Of a DNA stretch of 64,000 bases, positions 21,501 through 29,421 are shown piece after piece. Where the stretch lies: contig NZ_JAQTWL010000002.1 in the NCBI RefSeq assembly GCF_028689295.1, positions 124,001-188,000 on the forward strand, given 5' to 3'. The notes beneath the pieces were generated by a model. The model had not been told where the DNA came from and made no database searches. It saw nothing but the letters and a program-made list of their open reading frames with translations. The position numbers and the translations under genes are program-made. Numbering within the stretch: position 1 is the stretch's first letter; each line of letters begins with the position of its first letter. Origin of the DNA: Rhodoferax sp. Its GTDB lineage: Bacteria > Pseudomonadota > Gammaproteobacteria > Burkholderiales > Burkholderiaceae_C.

Positions 21501-22180
21501 TCAGTAAAGTCAACATCGGTGCCGCTGGGGCCGTCAAGTGCTTTCACATCAGGCTTCAACTGGATCAGATAGCCCGACACAAAACGCGCCGCCAGACCAC
21601 TGTGGCGCAGCAGGTTGACCATCAGCCATGCCGAGTCTCGGCATGAGCCCGAACCCAGGGTAAGCGTTTCTTCAGGCGCTTGCACGCCAGGCTCCATGCG
21701 GATGGTGTAGGCCACCGCGTGGTGAACCAATTGGTTCAGGTCCACCAGAAACAACACACTGCGGCGCTTGGTCCGGTCGATCTTGTCCAGGAAAGCCTGC
21801 ACCAGCGGGGTGACCGGCTCGGGTGTCAGGTAGGGCGCCAGCTCTTGCTTGAGGTTGTCCTCGTAGCTGAAGGGAAATTCTTCGGCCTCCGGCTCCAGAA
21901 AAAAATCAAAGGGGTTGAAGACCGACATATCCACCACCAGGTCCACCGTGACCTTGAACTCTTTGGTCTTTTCCGGGAAAACCAGGCGCGCCTGGTAGTT
22001 GGCGAACGGGTCCTGCTGCCAGTTGATGAAATGGTCTTCGGGCTCGACCTTGAGCGAATACGAGATGATCTTGCTGCGGCAGTGCGGGGCAGGGCGCAGG
22101 CGCACCACTTGCGGACCGAGCGCAACCAGGCGGTCGTAGCTGTAATGGGTGATATGGTTCAGAGCAGCGTGAATGGACAT
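18563..22180 (-). CDS. Large transglutaminase-like / DUF2126 protein
   Basis: The 1205-residue protein has an N-terminal transglutaminase-N and transglutaminase core (about 1-300). A Cys-His-Asp triad is visible at Cys180 (GSGSCRDSAW), His229 (DLHAWCEVY) and Asp245 (GLDATSG). A DUF2126 region fills the rest. The biological substrate is unknown; relatives often lie next to alpha-E and ATP-grasp genes, but none is present here. ATG 22180 begins MSIHAALNHITHYSYDR, the family N terminus; the upstream extension to 22234 is not used. Residues about 600-680 are an Ala-rich linker containing a repeat-derived insertion (621-645). Confidence 0.88.
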   Translation of the reverse strand: MSIHAALNHITHYSYDRLVALGPQVVRLRPAPHCRSKIISYSLKVEPEDHFINWQQDPFANYQARLVFPEKTKEFKVTVDLVVDMSVFNPFDFFLEPEAEEFPFSYEDNLKQELAPYLTPEPVTPLVQAFLDKIDRTKRRSVLFLVDLNQLVHHAVAYTIRMEPGVQAPEETLTLGSGSCRDSAWLMVNLLRHSGLAARFVSGYLIQLKPDVKALDGPSGTDVDFTDLHAWCEVYLPGAGWVGLDATSGLLAGEGHIPLACTPQPSGAAPIEGHSDKCEVEFAHHMQVTRIYESPRVTKPYSEDQWTAIMALGDAVDAELVSGDVRLTMGGEPTFVGIDDRDAPEWNTDALGPTKRGFATELVHRLRHEYGQGGFLHFGQGKWYPGEQLPRWALNIYWRADHEPVWANPALFTDERKPTHYTSEDARRFTILLAAKLGVTGKFIQTAFEDSWYYLWRERRLPVNVDPFNSKLDDEMERARLRRVFEQKLVTPVGYVLPIKVAGYDDSFGAAWSTGPWFLRDERMYLMPGDSPMGLRLPLDSLPWVSEADFPYLIEQDPSVLDGALPRYGTVAAKYAPGTAGLALGTAARAAAAAGTNYLAGAGPQSEAPRKFQSATVRRAVIASEARQSMSAGDMVRHGLQPCDDVNHAGAGYAASAQSAAQAEPADFTRVPGAQESAHWITRTALCVEVRDPRRASGPKAEAVGEKSGVLYVFMPPLEKLEHYLDLLAAVEASAEELGMQLVVEGYPPPRDPRLKLLSVTPDPGVIEVNIHPASHWKELVDNTEFLYNAAFESRLSAEKFMTDGRHTGTGGGNHFVMGGATPADSPFLRKPEMLASLLLYWHNHPSLSYLFSGMFVGPTSQAPRVDEARNDQLYELEIAIEQIYQNREIYGQSMPPWLVDRTLRNILIDATGNTHRSEISIDKMYSPDSATGRLGLLELRAFEMPPHPHMSSVQQLLLRALIARFWKEPYRAPATRWGTELHDRFMLPAFIKLDFDDVMAEMRRAGYAFDDSWFAPHVEFRFPLIGSVCSAGIELTLRNALEPWHVMGEEGAPGGTARYVDSSLERIEVRVTGLNESRYVITCNGRALSLQPTGVVGEFVAGVRYKAWNPPSSLHPSIGVHAPLTFDIVDTWMKRSLGGCQYHVSHPGGLSYETLPVNANEAESRRLSRFLAMGHTPGLMQVPPATINVPASREFPFTLDLRRG
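20246..20320. repeat. Palindromic repeat inserted in frame in the DUF2126 gene
   Basis: Two imperfect inverted arms (about 20246-20280 and 20290-20320) flank a short GC-rich loop. Read on the gene strand, the first arm is GTGATTGCGAGCGAGGCGCGG followed by CAATCCATG, encoding VIASEARQS, a peptide typical of dispersed palindromic repeats in many proteobacterial genomes. The insertion is a whole number of codons and keeps the host frame open, adding residues about 621-645 within an Ala-rich linker. Family membership by recognition only; no other copy was seen in this window. Confidence 0.65.
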
Positions 22181-22270
22181 GGTATCTTTGAATTTAAGGG
22201 AGGGTGAGCCTTGGGAACGAGGACTAACAAGCAATGTTGGTGCCAGAGCACTGCCGTCAATTCGGCGGTC

Positions 22271-23407
22271 TTACATGGCTTGCATCAGCATGGCGTGGTA
22301 GTCCTGCGGGGTGGCGATGCGCGGGTTGGTTTTGTGGCAATGGTCGGCCATGGCACCGGCGATGACGGCGGCGAACATGTCAATTGTCACGCCCATGGCG
22401 GCCAGTCCGGTGGGCAAGCCCAAACGGGCATTCATGGCCTTGACCGACTCACCAATGTCGCTGCCTGAAGCCAGCCCCATGGCGTGGGCCATGCGCTGCA
22501 GGCGGTGTTCATTTTGAATCGATTCAGCCGTTGTATTGAAGGCGATCACCGCTGGCAAAAACATGGCATTCAAGGTGCCATGGTGCAAGCCTGGATCAAC
22601 ACCGCCCAAGCTATGACTCAGGGAGTGGACGCAGCCCAAGCCTTTCTGAAAGGCCAGGGCTCCCTGCATCGAGGCGCTCATCATGTTCAGGCGTGCAACA
22701 CGGTCGCTGCCGTCGCGGGTGGCGCGCTCAATGTGCGTCCAGCCGCGCGCCAGACCGTCAAGTGCAATACCGTCAGCGGGTGGGTTGAAGGCCGGCGCCA
22801 TGAAGGTTTCCATGCAATGGGCAATGGCATCCATGCCGGTGGCGGCGGTCAACAGCGGCGGCAAGCCCAGCGTGAGTTCGGGGTCGCAAATGGCGGTTTT
22901 TGGCACCAAGTGCCAGGAATGAAAACCCAGCTTGCGGTGGTCATCGACGATCAGGATGGCGCCGCGTGCCACCTCACTGCCAGCGCCGGCCGTGGTGGGC
23001 ACGGCGATCAGCGGTGCGACCCGCTCAGTGATGCGCGGCGAGCCGCCTTCGATGGTGGCATAACGGCTTAACGGCCCGGTGTGGGTGGCGGCAATGGCCA
23101 CACCTTTGGCGCAATCGATGGATGAGCCGCCACCGACTGCGATCAGACCGTCGCAATGTTGGCCGGTGTACACCGCTGTGGCAACACGCACGGCGGCTTC
23201 GGTGGGGTTGGAGGGGGTCTGGTCAAACACCGCCACCGTCATGCCCGGCAGCGCGTCCAGCGCCCTTTGCAGGATGCCCGCAGCCTTGACGCCCGGGTCG
23301 GTGACGATCAGCGGCCGCGTGATGCCGGAGCGTGCGCACTCCTGTTGCAGCAATTGAATGGCACCAAACTCAAACTGGATCTGGGTCACGTAGTAGATCA
23401 AAGCCAT
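22271..23407 (-). CDS. Iron-containing alcohol dehydrogenase
   Basis: This is a group III (Fe-ADH) NAD(P)-dependent oxidoreductase; its alcohol or aldehyde substrate is unknown. The 378-residue protein has the nucleotide-binding GGGSSIDCAKG motif, PTTAGAGSEVARGA, and metal-binding His residues in GMDAIAHCMETF and GCVHSLSHSLGG...HHGTLNA. ATG 23407 has GGAG about 6 nt upstream, better spacing than the GTG at 23410. It is divergent from the esterase gene, 57 nt away, which may indicate a shared control region. Confidence 0.9.
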   Translation of the reverse strand: MALIYYVTQIQFEFGAIQLLQQECARSGITRPLIVTDPGVKAAGILQRALDALPGMTVAVFDQTPSNPTEAAVRVATAVYTGQHCDGLIAVGGGSSIDCAKGVAIAATHTGPLSRYATIEGGSPRITERVAPLIAVPTTAGAGSEVARGAILIVDDHRKLGFHSWHLVPKTAICDPELTLGLPPLLTAATGMDAIAHCMETFMAPAFNPPADGIALDGLARGWTHIERATRDGSDRVARLNMMSASMQGALAFQKGLGCVHSLSHSLGGVDPGLHHGTLNAMFLPAVIAFNTTAESIQNEHRLQRMAHAMGLASGSDIGESVKAMNARLGLPTGLAAMGVTIDMFAAVIAGAMADHCHKTNPRIATPQDYHAMLMQAM

Positions 23408-23464
23408 CACTGTCTCCGGGTTGTTAGCATCAGACCCTGCACTGTAACAAGATCAATCCGCTCA

Positions 23465-24418
23465 ATGACTCACCGCAACCCGCGCGCCTTGCTCACGCCT
23501 GCCATGCACGGCGTGCTGGAGCGCATGGCGCGCGCCGGACAGGTGCCGCTGCACGCCTTGACGCCACAACAGGCGCGTGCCTCGTATGAGGTCAACGCCG
23601 GCGTGCTTGACCAGGCTCCGGTGAAACTGCACCGGATTGAGAACTTCACCCTGCCCACGCGCGACGGCTTCGAATTGCCGGTGCGTTTGTATGCTCCAAG
23701 TGATGAGTCACTGCCGGTGCTGGTGTATTTGCACGGCGGTGGCTTCACCATTGGCAGCATCGCCACGCACGATGTGCTGTGCCGCCATTTGAGCCACCTG
23801 GCGCACTCCGCCGTGATGTCGGTGGGCTACCGGCTGGCCCCCGAGCACCGTTTTCCGACCGCCTTCGAGGACGCCTGGGATGCCGTGAAATGGGTGGCGG
23901 CCCATGGCGCCGAGAAGGGACTGGACCCGAACCGCATCGCAGTGGGTGGCGACAGCGCCGGTGGTACGCTGGCCGCGGCCTGTGCTTTGCAGGCGCGCGA
24001 TTCCGGCGTGACCCTGAAGCTGCAACTGCTGTTCTACCCCGGCTGTTGCGCCCACCACGACACGCCATCGCACAAAACATTTGGCCACGGCTTTGTGCTG
24101 GAAGCAGAGCACATCGATTATTTTTTTGACCTCTACATTCCCAATGTCAAAGACCGGGAAGACTGGCGCTTTGCCCCGTTGATGGCCGATGACGTCGAGG
24201 GTGTGGTGCCAGCCTGGTTTGGCCTGGCCGAGTGCGACCCGCTGGTCGATGAAGGCCTGCAATACGCCGACAAGTTGCGCACTGCCGGGGTGGCCGTTGA
24301 CCTCGACATTTACCGCGGCGTGACGCATGAGTTCATCAAGATGGGCCGCGCCATCCCCGAGGCGCGCCGGGCGCAACTGGATGCAGCGCGCGCCTTGAAA
24401 CACGCTTTTTCCGAATGA
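23465..24418 (+). CDS. Alpha/beta hydrolase (hormone-sensitive lipase family esterase)
   Basis: This is a predicted carboxylesterase. The 317 residues show the HSL-type oxyanion motif YLHGGGFTIGS, the nucleophile elbow GGDSAGGTLAA, the acid residue in LAECDPLVDEG and the catalytic His in RGVTHEFIKMG. ATG 23465 is the first methionine after the divergent promoter region. Its stop overlaps the ATG of the following thioesterase fusion gene, so the two are cotranscribed and may act on related thioester or ester substrates. Confidence 0.88.
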   Translation: MTHRNPRALLTPAMHGVLERMARAGQVPLHALTPQQARASYEVNAGVLDQAPVKLHRIENFTLPTRDGFELPVRLYAPSDESLPVLVYLHGGGFTIGSIATHDVLCRHLSHLAHSAVMSVGYRLAPEHRFPTAFEDAWDAVKWVAAHGAEKGLDPNRIAVGGDSAGGTLAAACALQARDSGVTLKLQLLFYPGCCAHHDTPSHKTFGHGFVLEAEHIDYFFDLYIPNVKDREDWRFAPLMADDVEGVVPAWFGLAECDPLVDEGLQYADKLRTAGVAVDLDIYRGVTHEFIKMGRAIPEARRAQLDAARALKHAFSE

Positions 24419-25290
24419 TCAATATGCCTCACACCCAGCTTGAGTCCAGCCGTTTTCACCACCGCCTGCGCGTGCGCTGGGCCGAAGTGGACATGCAGAA
24501 AATTGTTTTCAACGCGCATTACCTGATGTACCTGGATACCGCCATGGCCGACTACTGGCGCGCGCTGGCGCTGCCCTATGAGGCCACGCTGGCGGCGCTG
24601 CAAGGTGACCTGTACGTCAAGAAAGCAATGCTGGAATACCACGCTTCAGCCCGGCTGGACGACCAGCTCGACGTGGCACTGCGCTGCCAGCACATCGGCA
24701 AATCTTCCATCGTGTTTGCCGGCGACATCCGCTGCAGCGGCCGCTCGTTGGTCACAGGCGAACTGGTCTATGTGTTTGCCGACCCTGCCGCGCAAAAATC
24801 AAGGCCGGTGCCTGCCGCGCTGCGCGACGTGCTGCTTGGTTTTGAAGCCGGTGAGCCGATGATGAACATTGAGGTGGGCAATTGGTCCAGCCTGGCTGAA
24901 GGCGCCCGCGCTGTGCGCCTGGATGTTTTTGTGCAGGAACAGCAAATTCCAATGGCGCTGGAACAGGACGCGGCCGACGCAGGCGCGCTTCATGTGCTGA
25001 TTCGCAACCGTCTTGGCTTACCAGTGGCCACCGGGCGGCTCTTGCAAGCCGCGCCAGGGGTGGGGCAGATCGGCCGTCTGGCAGTGAACCGCGTGCTGCG
25101 CGGCGGCGGCTTGGGTCAGATGGCGCTCAAGGCCTTGATGGCCACCGCTGCCCAGCGCGGCGACCGCGAGGTGATGTTGCACGCCCAGGACAGCGCCAAA
25201 GACTTTTACCTGGCGCAGGGCTTTGTCCCGCGTGGCGTGCCATTTCAGGAGGCGGGCATTGAACACATCGAGATGGTGCGGACAGTGTGA
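24415..25290 (+). CDS. Hot-dog thioesterase fused to a GNAT acetyltransferase
   Basis: Residues about 12-140 form a YbgC/4HBT-type acyl-CoA thioesterase (RVRWAEVDMQKIVFNAHYLMYLD, candidate catalytic Asp26). Residues about 150-291 form an ElaA-like GNAT domain (VRLDVFVQEQQIP, QIGRLAVNRVLRGGGLGQMAL, LHAQDSAKDFYLAQGFVPRG). Both halves appear complete. The gene overlaps the esterase stop by ATGA; an alternative ATG is at 24424. The fusion joins acyl-CoA hydrolysis and acyl transfer in one polypeptide, but its substrate is unknown. Confidence 0.85.
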   Translation: MINMPHTQLESSRFHHRLRVRWAEVDMQKIVFNAHYLMYLDTAMADYWRALALPYEATLAALQGDLYVKKAMLEYHASARLDDQLDVALRCQHIGKSSIVFAGDIRCSGRSLVTGELVYVFADPAAQKSRPVPAALRDVLLGFEAGEPMMNIEVGNWSSLAEGARAVRLDVFVQEQQIPMALEQDAADAGALHVLIRNRLGLPVATGRLLQAAPGVGQIGRLAVNRVLRGGGLGQMALKALMATAAQRGDREVMLHAQDSAKDFYLAQGFVPRGVPFQEAGIEHIEMVRTV

Positions 25291-25339
25291 ATGTGAGTCG
25301 CATCGATTGGCCCTACAAACACGAGGGCTTGCGACTGAG

Positions 25340-25357
25340 ATAAGGGTAAACCCTTAT
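25340..25357. promoter_or_regulatory. Perfect palindrome, candidate operator
   Basis: ATAAGGGT-AA-ACCCTTAT is a perfect 8-bp inverted repeat. It overlaps TATACT (25355-25360), a plausible -10 element, and lies 34 nt before the DUF3563 gene. A regulator bound here would occlude the promoter. The cognate regulator is not identified. Confidence 0.5.
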
Positions 25358-25390
25358 ACTGACGCCACTTTTACTCCACAGGGACTCACC

Positions 25391-25573
25391 ATGTCCAAAC
25401 TGATAGGGCTCATCAAAGCTTTCATTCCCGGCTTGAAAAGCCAACACGACATTGAAGACGCATTTCTGGCCGAATCATCCGATGTGTGCGACCTCGAGCG
25501 GCGTATGCGTCTGATTGACAGCGACACGCGTGATAGCGCGCGCGGCCTGCTTTTTGGCACCACGATGCCGTGA
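25391..25573 (+). CDS. DUF3563-family small protein
   Basis: This 60-residue protein resembles DUF3563 proteins of Burkholderiales, with the hallmark DAFLAESSDVCDLERRMRLID after a short hydrophobic N-terminal helix (LIGLIKAFIPGL). The function of the family is unknown. The ATG has GGGACT upstream, and a palindromic candidate operator lies 34 nt before it. A second small gene follows after 11 nt and is probably cotranscribed. Confidence 0.7.
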   Translation: MSKLIGLIKAFIPGLKSQHDIEDAFLAESSDVCDLERRMRLIDSDTRDSARGLLFGTTMP

Positions 25574-25584
25574 AAGGTCCACAC

Positions 25585-25800
25585 ATGAAAAATTCACTCA
25601 CGTTGAAAAACACCACCACCGATTTGGGCCGCACGCTGTCGATGGTTCAGGGTTTGCCTTTTGACATGGCCCGTGAACAGTACGCCAAAGCGGTCCAGAT
25701 GGGCTTGATCCAGCGCTCCATGCTGGCCTGGGCCAAATTTGAGCGTCAAATTGATATGCTGGAAAAAATAACCCTGGGTCCCTGGGCACGCCGGGTTTAA
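25585..25800 (+). CDS. Small protein of unknown function
   Basis: I do not recognise this 71-residue protein. It is Met- and Lys-rich, soluble and predicted helical (MAREQYAKAVQMGLIQRSMLAWAKFERQIDMLEKI). It starts 11 nt after the DUF3563 gene and its stop overlaps the last 4 nt of the convergent ygfZ gene. Its position suggests a two-gene operon under the palindromic operator. Confidence 0.6.
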   Translation: MKNSLTLKNTTTDLGRTLSMVQGLPFDMAREQYAKAVQMGLIQRSMLAWAKFERQIDMLEKITLGPWARRV

Positions 25801-26741
25801 ATATCGGCCAGCAAAGGGTAGGGCGCTGCCGACAACGCCAGCAATGGGCCATCAGCTTGCAGCGCGCGCACGCCACCGGTCTCGAATGCACTGATCTGCA
25901 TCGACACGATGGCATCGAAACCACCGCCGGGCGCAGCCGCAGCCTGCACCACCAGGCCGCAGGGTTGACTGGCATCATCGGGGGCAAACAATTCGTCCCC
26001 TGCTTTCAGTGAGGCTTCTGAATGGGCAAGGTAGGCGCGGCGCTTGAGGGTGCCGCGAAACTGGCTGCGCGCCACCACCTCCTGTCCGGGATAACAGCCT
26101 TTTTTGAAGTTGACACCACCCACCGACTCGTAATTGAGCATTTGCGGCACCAGCGCCTCAAAAATAGGCTGGGTCACGGTGGCAATGCCACTGCGCACCT
26201 CGCCCCAGGCCCATTGCTCGGTTGTCATGACTGCCCCCGCAGGCGCTGGTGTGCCGGCAGGTGCCACCCACAGCGCCCGGACAACGCCATCGGCAGGATA
26301 CAGGTTGACCAAGGAAATACCAGCTACATCGGTCTTGGCCCATACCGTGCTTTTGTAATCCGCTATGTCCTTGGTCGCCTCAAAGACGGCTGATCCAGCC
26401 AGCCCATACACAACAAAGTCAGCGCTGGCATCAAGCAGTTTCACCTTGGCACGCAGCACAAACATGCTCAGGCGCTTCAAGGTGACGGCTAGCAGGTCGG
26501 GATTGCACAGCAGCAAAATATCGGCATGGCTGCGCTTGAAGCCGATGAAACTTGCCTGCAACCGGCCCTTGGCATTGCAGAAACCGGCCAAACGCGCCTC
26601 GGACAAGCCCAAAAGCGAAAAGTCGCTGGTCAATTGGCCGTGCAGGAATTTGGCGGCATCTTCGCCTTGAGCGCGGATCAGCCCTGAATGTGTCAGCGGG
26701 GCTACGCCTTCGAGTGGTGTGTGCATATTGTGAATTATCAT
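25797..26741 (-). CDS. ygfZ: YgfZ-family folate-binding Fe-S cluster protein
   Basis: YgfZ is a tetrahydrofolate-dependent factor that helps maintain certain iron-sulfur proteins such as MiaB. The 314-residue product has the glycine-cleavage T-like fold and the diagnostic motif KKGCYPGQEVVAR, including the conserved Cys. Starts are possible at GTG 26747, ATG 26741 and ATG 26726 (MHTPLEG); none has a strong ribosome-binding site, so the start is uncertain. It is divergent from mltG. Confidence 0.9.
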   Translation of the reverse strand: MIIHNMHTPLEGVAPLTHSGLIRAQGEDAAKFLHGQLTSDFSLLGLSEARLAGFCNAKGRLQASFIGFKRSHADILLLCNPDLLAVTLKRLSMFVLRAKVKLLDASADFVVYGLAGSAVFEATKDIADYKSTVWAKTDVAGISLVNLYPADGVVRALWVAPAGTPAPAGAVMTTEQWAWGEVRSGIATVTQPIFEALVPQMLNYESVGGVNFKKGCYPGQEVVARSQFRGTLKRRAYLAHSEASLKAGDELFAPDDASQPCGLVVQAAAAPGGGFDAIVSMQISAFETGGVRALQADGPLLALSAAPYPLLADI

Positions 26742-26773
26742 GCCCACTCAATTTTGATGAAGGCAATAGGGTT

Positions 26774-27757
26774 GTGCGACGTTTGATCAAATTCCTGATG
26801 GTGTTGGCGCTGGCTTTAGGTGGCTGGGCGTTCTGGTGGGTCAACCACAGTTTGCCGCTGAAAGCCCCAACGCTGGACTTGGCAGTCGAGCCCGGCACCA
26901 CGCCGCGCGGTGTCGCGCAGGATGTGATGGAAAGCGGCGTGCAAACCTCGGCTGATCTGTTGTACTGGTGGTTTCGCCTGTCCGGCCAGGCGCGCCAGAT
27001 CAAGGCTGGCAACTATGAGCTTGAAACGGGTCTGACCCCGCGCAGCCTGTTGGCCAAGCTGACACGCGGCGAAGAAGCCCTGCGCTCAGTGACTTTGGTG
27101 GAGGGCTGGACTTTCAAACAAGTCCGTGCGGCGCTCTCGAAAGCGGAGTCTCTGAAGCCTGATACACAAGGGATGGATAACAATTTGATCATGCAGAAAC
27201 TGGGGCAATCGGGGCGACATCCCGAAGGTCGGTTTTACCCGGACACCTACACCTATGCCAAAAACAGCAGCGACCTGAAAGTGTTTTTGCGCGCCATGCA
27301 CGCGATGGACAAACAGCTTGCACAAGCATGGCAGGCGCGCAGCGCCGATTCGCCCTTGAGAACGCCCGAAGAACTGCTGATCCTGGCCAGCATTGTCGAA
27401 AAAGAAACCGGTCGCGCCAGTGACCGCGCCATGGTGGCCTCGGTCTTCACCAACCGTTTGCGCCTGGGCATGATGCTGCAAACCGACCCGACAGTGATTT
27501 ATGGGCTGGGCGAAAAATTTGACGGCAACCTGCGTCGCCGTGACTTGCAGACTGATACTCCCTGGAACACCTACACCCGCGCTGGCTTGCCGCCGACCCC
27601 CATCGCCATGCCCGGCAAGGCCTCGCTCTTGGCCACAGCCCAGCCAGCCAGCAGCCGCGCCCTGTACTTTGTGGCGCGCGGCGACGGCAGCAGCCAGTTC
27701 AGTGACAGCCTCGACGCGCACAATCGCGCTGTCAATACATTCCAGCGCGGCCAGTGA
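26774..27757 (+). CDS. mltG: Endolytic murein transglycosylase MltG (YceG)
   Basis: MltG cuts nascent glycan strands in the periplasm and is proposed to terminate peptidoglycan polymerisation. The 327-residue product has an N-terminal membrane anchor (FLMVLALALGGWAFWWV), a LysM-like region and the catalytic domain with the Glu in LASIVEKETGRASD. Later conserved motifs are LQTDPTVIYG and YTRAGLPPTPIAMPG. Translation starts at GTG 26774. It leads a tight operon with tmk, holB and tatD, as in E. coli. Confidence 0.94.
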   Translation: MRRLIKFLMVLALALGGWAFWWVNHSLPLKAPTLDLAVEPGTTPRGVAQDVMESGVQTSADLLYWWFRLSGQARQIKAGNYELETGLTPRSLLAKLTRGEEALRSVTLVEGWTFKQVRAALSKAESLKPDTQGMDNNLIMQKLGQSGRHPEGRFYPDTYTYAKNSSDLKVFLRAMHAMDKQLAQAWQARSADSPLRTPEELLILASIVEKETGRASDRAMVASVFTNRLRLGMMLQTDPTVIYGLGEKFDGNLRRRDLQTDTPWNTYTRAGLPPTPIAMPGKASLLATAQPASSRALYFVARGDGSSQFSDSLDAHNRAVNTFQRGQ

Positions 27758-27769
27758 TCCCATACAGCC

Positions 27770-28417
27770 ATGACAACTCCCGGACTTTTTATCAGTTTTG
27801 AAGGCATCGACGGTGCCGGCAAGTCAACCCACCTTGACGCCTTGGCGCAGGCTTTTCGGGCGCAGGGCAGGGTGGTGACCCTGACCCGCGAGCCTGGCGG
27901 CACGCCGCTGGCGGAGAAACTGCGCACCTTGGTGCTCAACGACCCGATGGATGCCATGACCGAAGCCCTGCTGGTGTTTGCCGCGCGGCGAGACCATTTG
28001 CAGCAGGTCATCGAACCTGCCTTGGAGCGCGGCGAAGTGGTGCTGTGCGACCGCTTTACCGATGCCACTTTTGCCTACCAGGGTGGCGGACGTGGTTTTG
28101 ATCTGAAAATACTCGGGTATTTGGAGCGGTTCGTGCAGACCGTGACACTGGCGGAAGGTGTTTTTGTGCGCCAGCCTGAACTGACGATCTGGTTTGATCT
28201 GGCGCCTGATATTGCCGCTTTGCGCTTGGCGGGTGCGCGCATGCCCGACAAGTTCGAGGCCCAGCCGGTGACGTTTTTTACCCGCGTCCGAGCCGGTTAC
28301 CAGGCGCGTTATCTGGCCGACCCGCAGCGTTTCGCCCGCATCGCCGCCGAGCAAACCCGTGACGTGGTGTGGCAAGACGTGCTGGTCAGTATCAAACATA
28401 GGGGCTGGCTGGCATGA
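27770..28417 (+). CDS. tmk: Thymidylate kinase
   Basis: Tmk phosphorylates dTMP to dTDP. The 215-residue product has the P-loop [12 protein letters not shown] at residues about 10-21, the DRX motif in [20 protein letters not shown], and the TREPGGTPL dTMP-binding segment. It is 12 nt downstream of mltG and its stop overlaps the holB start (ATGA). Confidence 0.97.
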   Translation: MTTPGLFISFEGIDGAGKSTHLDALAQAFRAQGRVVTLTREPGGTPLAEKLRTLVLNDPMDAMTEALLVFAARRDHLQQVIEPALERGEVVLCDRFTDATFAYQGGGRGFDLKILGYLERFVQTVTLAEGVFVRQPELTIWFDLAPDIAALRLAGARMPDKFEAQPVTFFTRVRAGYQARYLADPQRFARIAAEQTRDVVWQDVLVSIKHRGWLA

Positions 28418-29421
28418 GTGATTCACCTGTCACAACTGCTGCGGTCGCGCCCTGGATTGCCGACCAAACCCGGGCTTTGCTGGCTCAACGCGGCCACGCT
28501 TGGCTGCTGGCGGGGCCGTCTGGCCTGGGACAGTACGAACTTGCACTGGCGCTGGTGCGCGCCTGGCTGTGTGAGCACGCCACGGCGCAGGGCGCCTGTG
28601 GCAGGTGCGGTAGTTGTCACGCCATCGCGGTGCGCGCCCACGCCGACTTGTGTGTTCTCATGCCAGAAACGGTCATGCTGGCGCTCAATTGGCCGCTGAG
28701 CGAAAGGGCGCAGGACGAGCTTGACAGCAAGAAGCGTAAACCGAGTAAGGAGATTCGGGTCGATGCCATGCGCGATGCCGTGGAGTTTGCGCAACGCACC
28801 AGCGCCCGCGGCCAAGGCAAGGCGGTGCTGGTGTTTCCGGCCGAACGCATGAACGTCTACACCGCCAACGCCTTGCTGAAAACCCTGGAAGAACCGGCGG
28901 GTGATGTCAAATTTGTGCTGGCAACCGATGCCGCCCATCAGTTGCTGGCCACCATTCGCAGCCGCTGCCTGGTCCACACCATGACCTGGCCCGGTCAGGC
29001 CAGCGCCCTGCAATGGTTGCAAGGGCAGGGCGTGCCCGCAGGCCAGGCCAGCGTGATGCTGCGCGCCGCCGGTGGCCGTCCACAGGACGCGCTGCAGTTT
29101 GCCCCCATTGCCGGTTTGTGGCCATGCTTGCCGCGCGCCGTAAAGGCGGGTGATGTCAGCGTCTTCAAGGACTGGACGCCGCCTCAAACGGTGGATGCCC
29201 TGCACAAGCTATGCCACGACCTGATGGCAGTCCACAGCGGCACCCTACCACGTTTTTTTGAGCTTGCCGATTTACCTAGGGCAGGTAGCTGGCAAGCCTT
29301 GAGCGCTTGGGCCAAAAGCTTGTCAGACACCATGCGAACGGTCGAGCACCCCTTTAACGCAGGCTTGATGCAGGAGGCTTTGGTCAGCCAGGCGCAACTG
29401 GCACTCAACGCAAAATCATGA
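28414..29421 (+). CDS. holB: DNA polymerase III delta' subunit
   Basis: HolB is the delta' subunit of the clamp loader that places the beta sliding clamp on primed DNA. The 335-residue protein has an AAA+ fold with a degenerate P-loop ([11 protein letters not shown], lacking GKT), as expected because delta' does not hydrolyse ATP. A zinc module CGRCGSC follows, then the sensor-type [16 protein letters not shown] and IRSRC. It overlaps tmk upstream and tatD downstream by ATGA. Confidence 0.93.
   Translation: MSDSPVTTAAVAPWIADQTRALLAQRGHAWLLAGPSGLGQYELALALVRAWLCEHATAQGACGRCGSCHAIAVRAHADLCVLMPETVMLALNWPLSERAQDELDSKKRKPSKEIRVDAMRDAVEFAQRTSARGQGKAVLVFPAERMNVYTANALLKTLEEPAGDVKFVLATDAAHQLLATIRSRCLVHTMTWPGQASALQWLQGQGVPAGQASVMLRAAGGRPQDALQFAPIAGLWPCLPRAVKAGDVSVFKDWTPPQTVDALHKLCHDLMAVHSGTLPRFFELADLPRAGSWQALSAWAKSLSDTMRTVEHPFNAGLMQEALVSQAQLALNAKS
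29023..29030 (+). other. FtsK-orienting (KOPS-type) motif pointing to dif
   Basis: GGGCAGGG on the plus strand, left of the dif-like site. Others in the same direction were seen at 4183, 20483, 22087, 25816, 27865 and 31330 (inside the element). Confidence 0.4.

Noticed and set aside
28414-29421. Broken P-loop in holB as a sign of a pseudogene
   Set aside because: The delta' subunit normally lacks a functional Walker A; zinc and structural motifs and length are intact.
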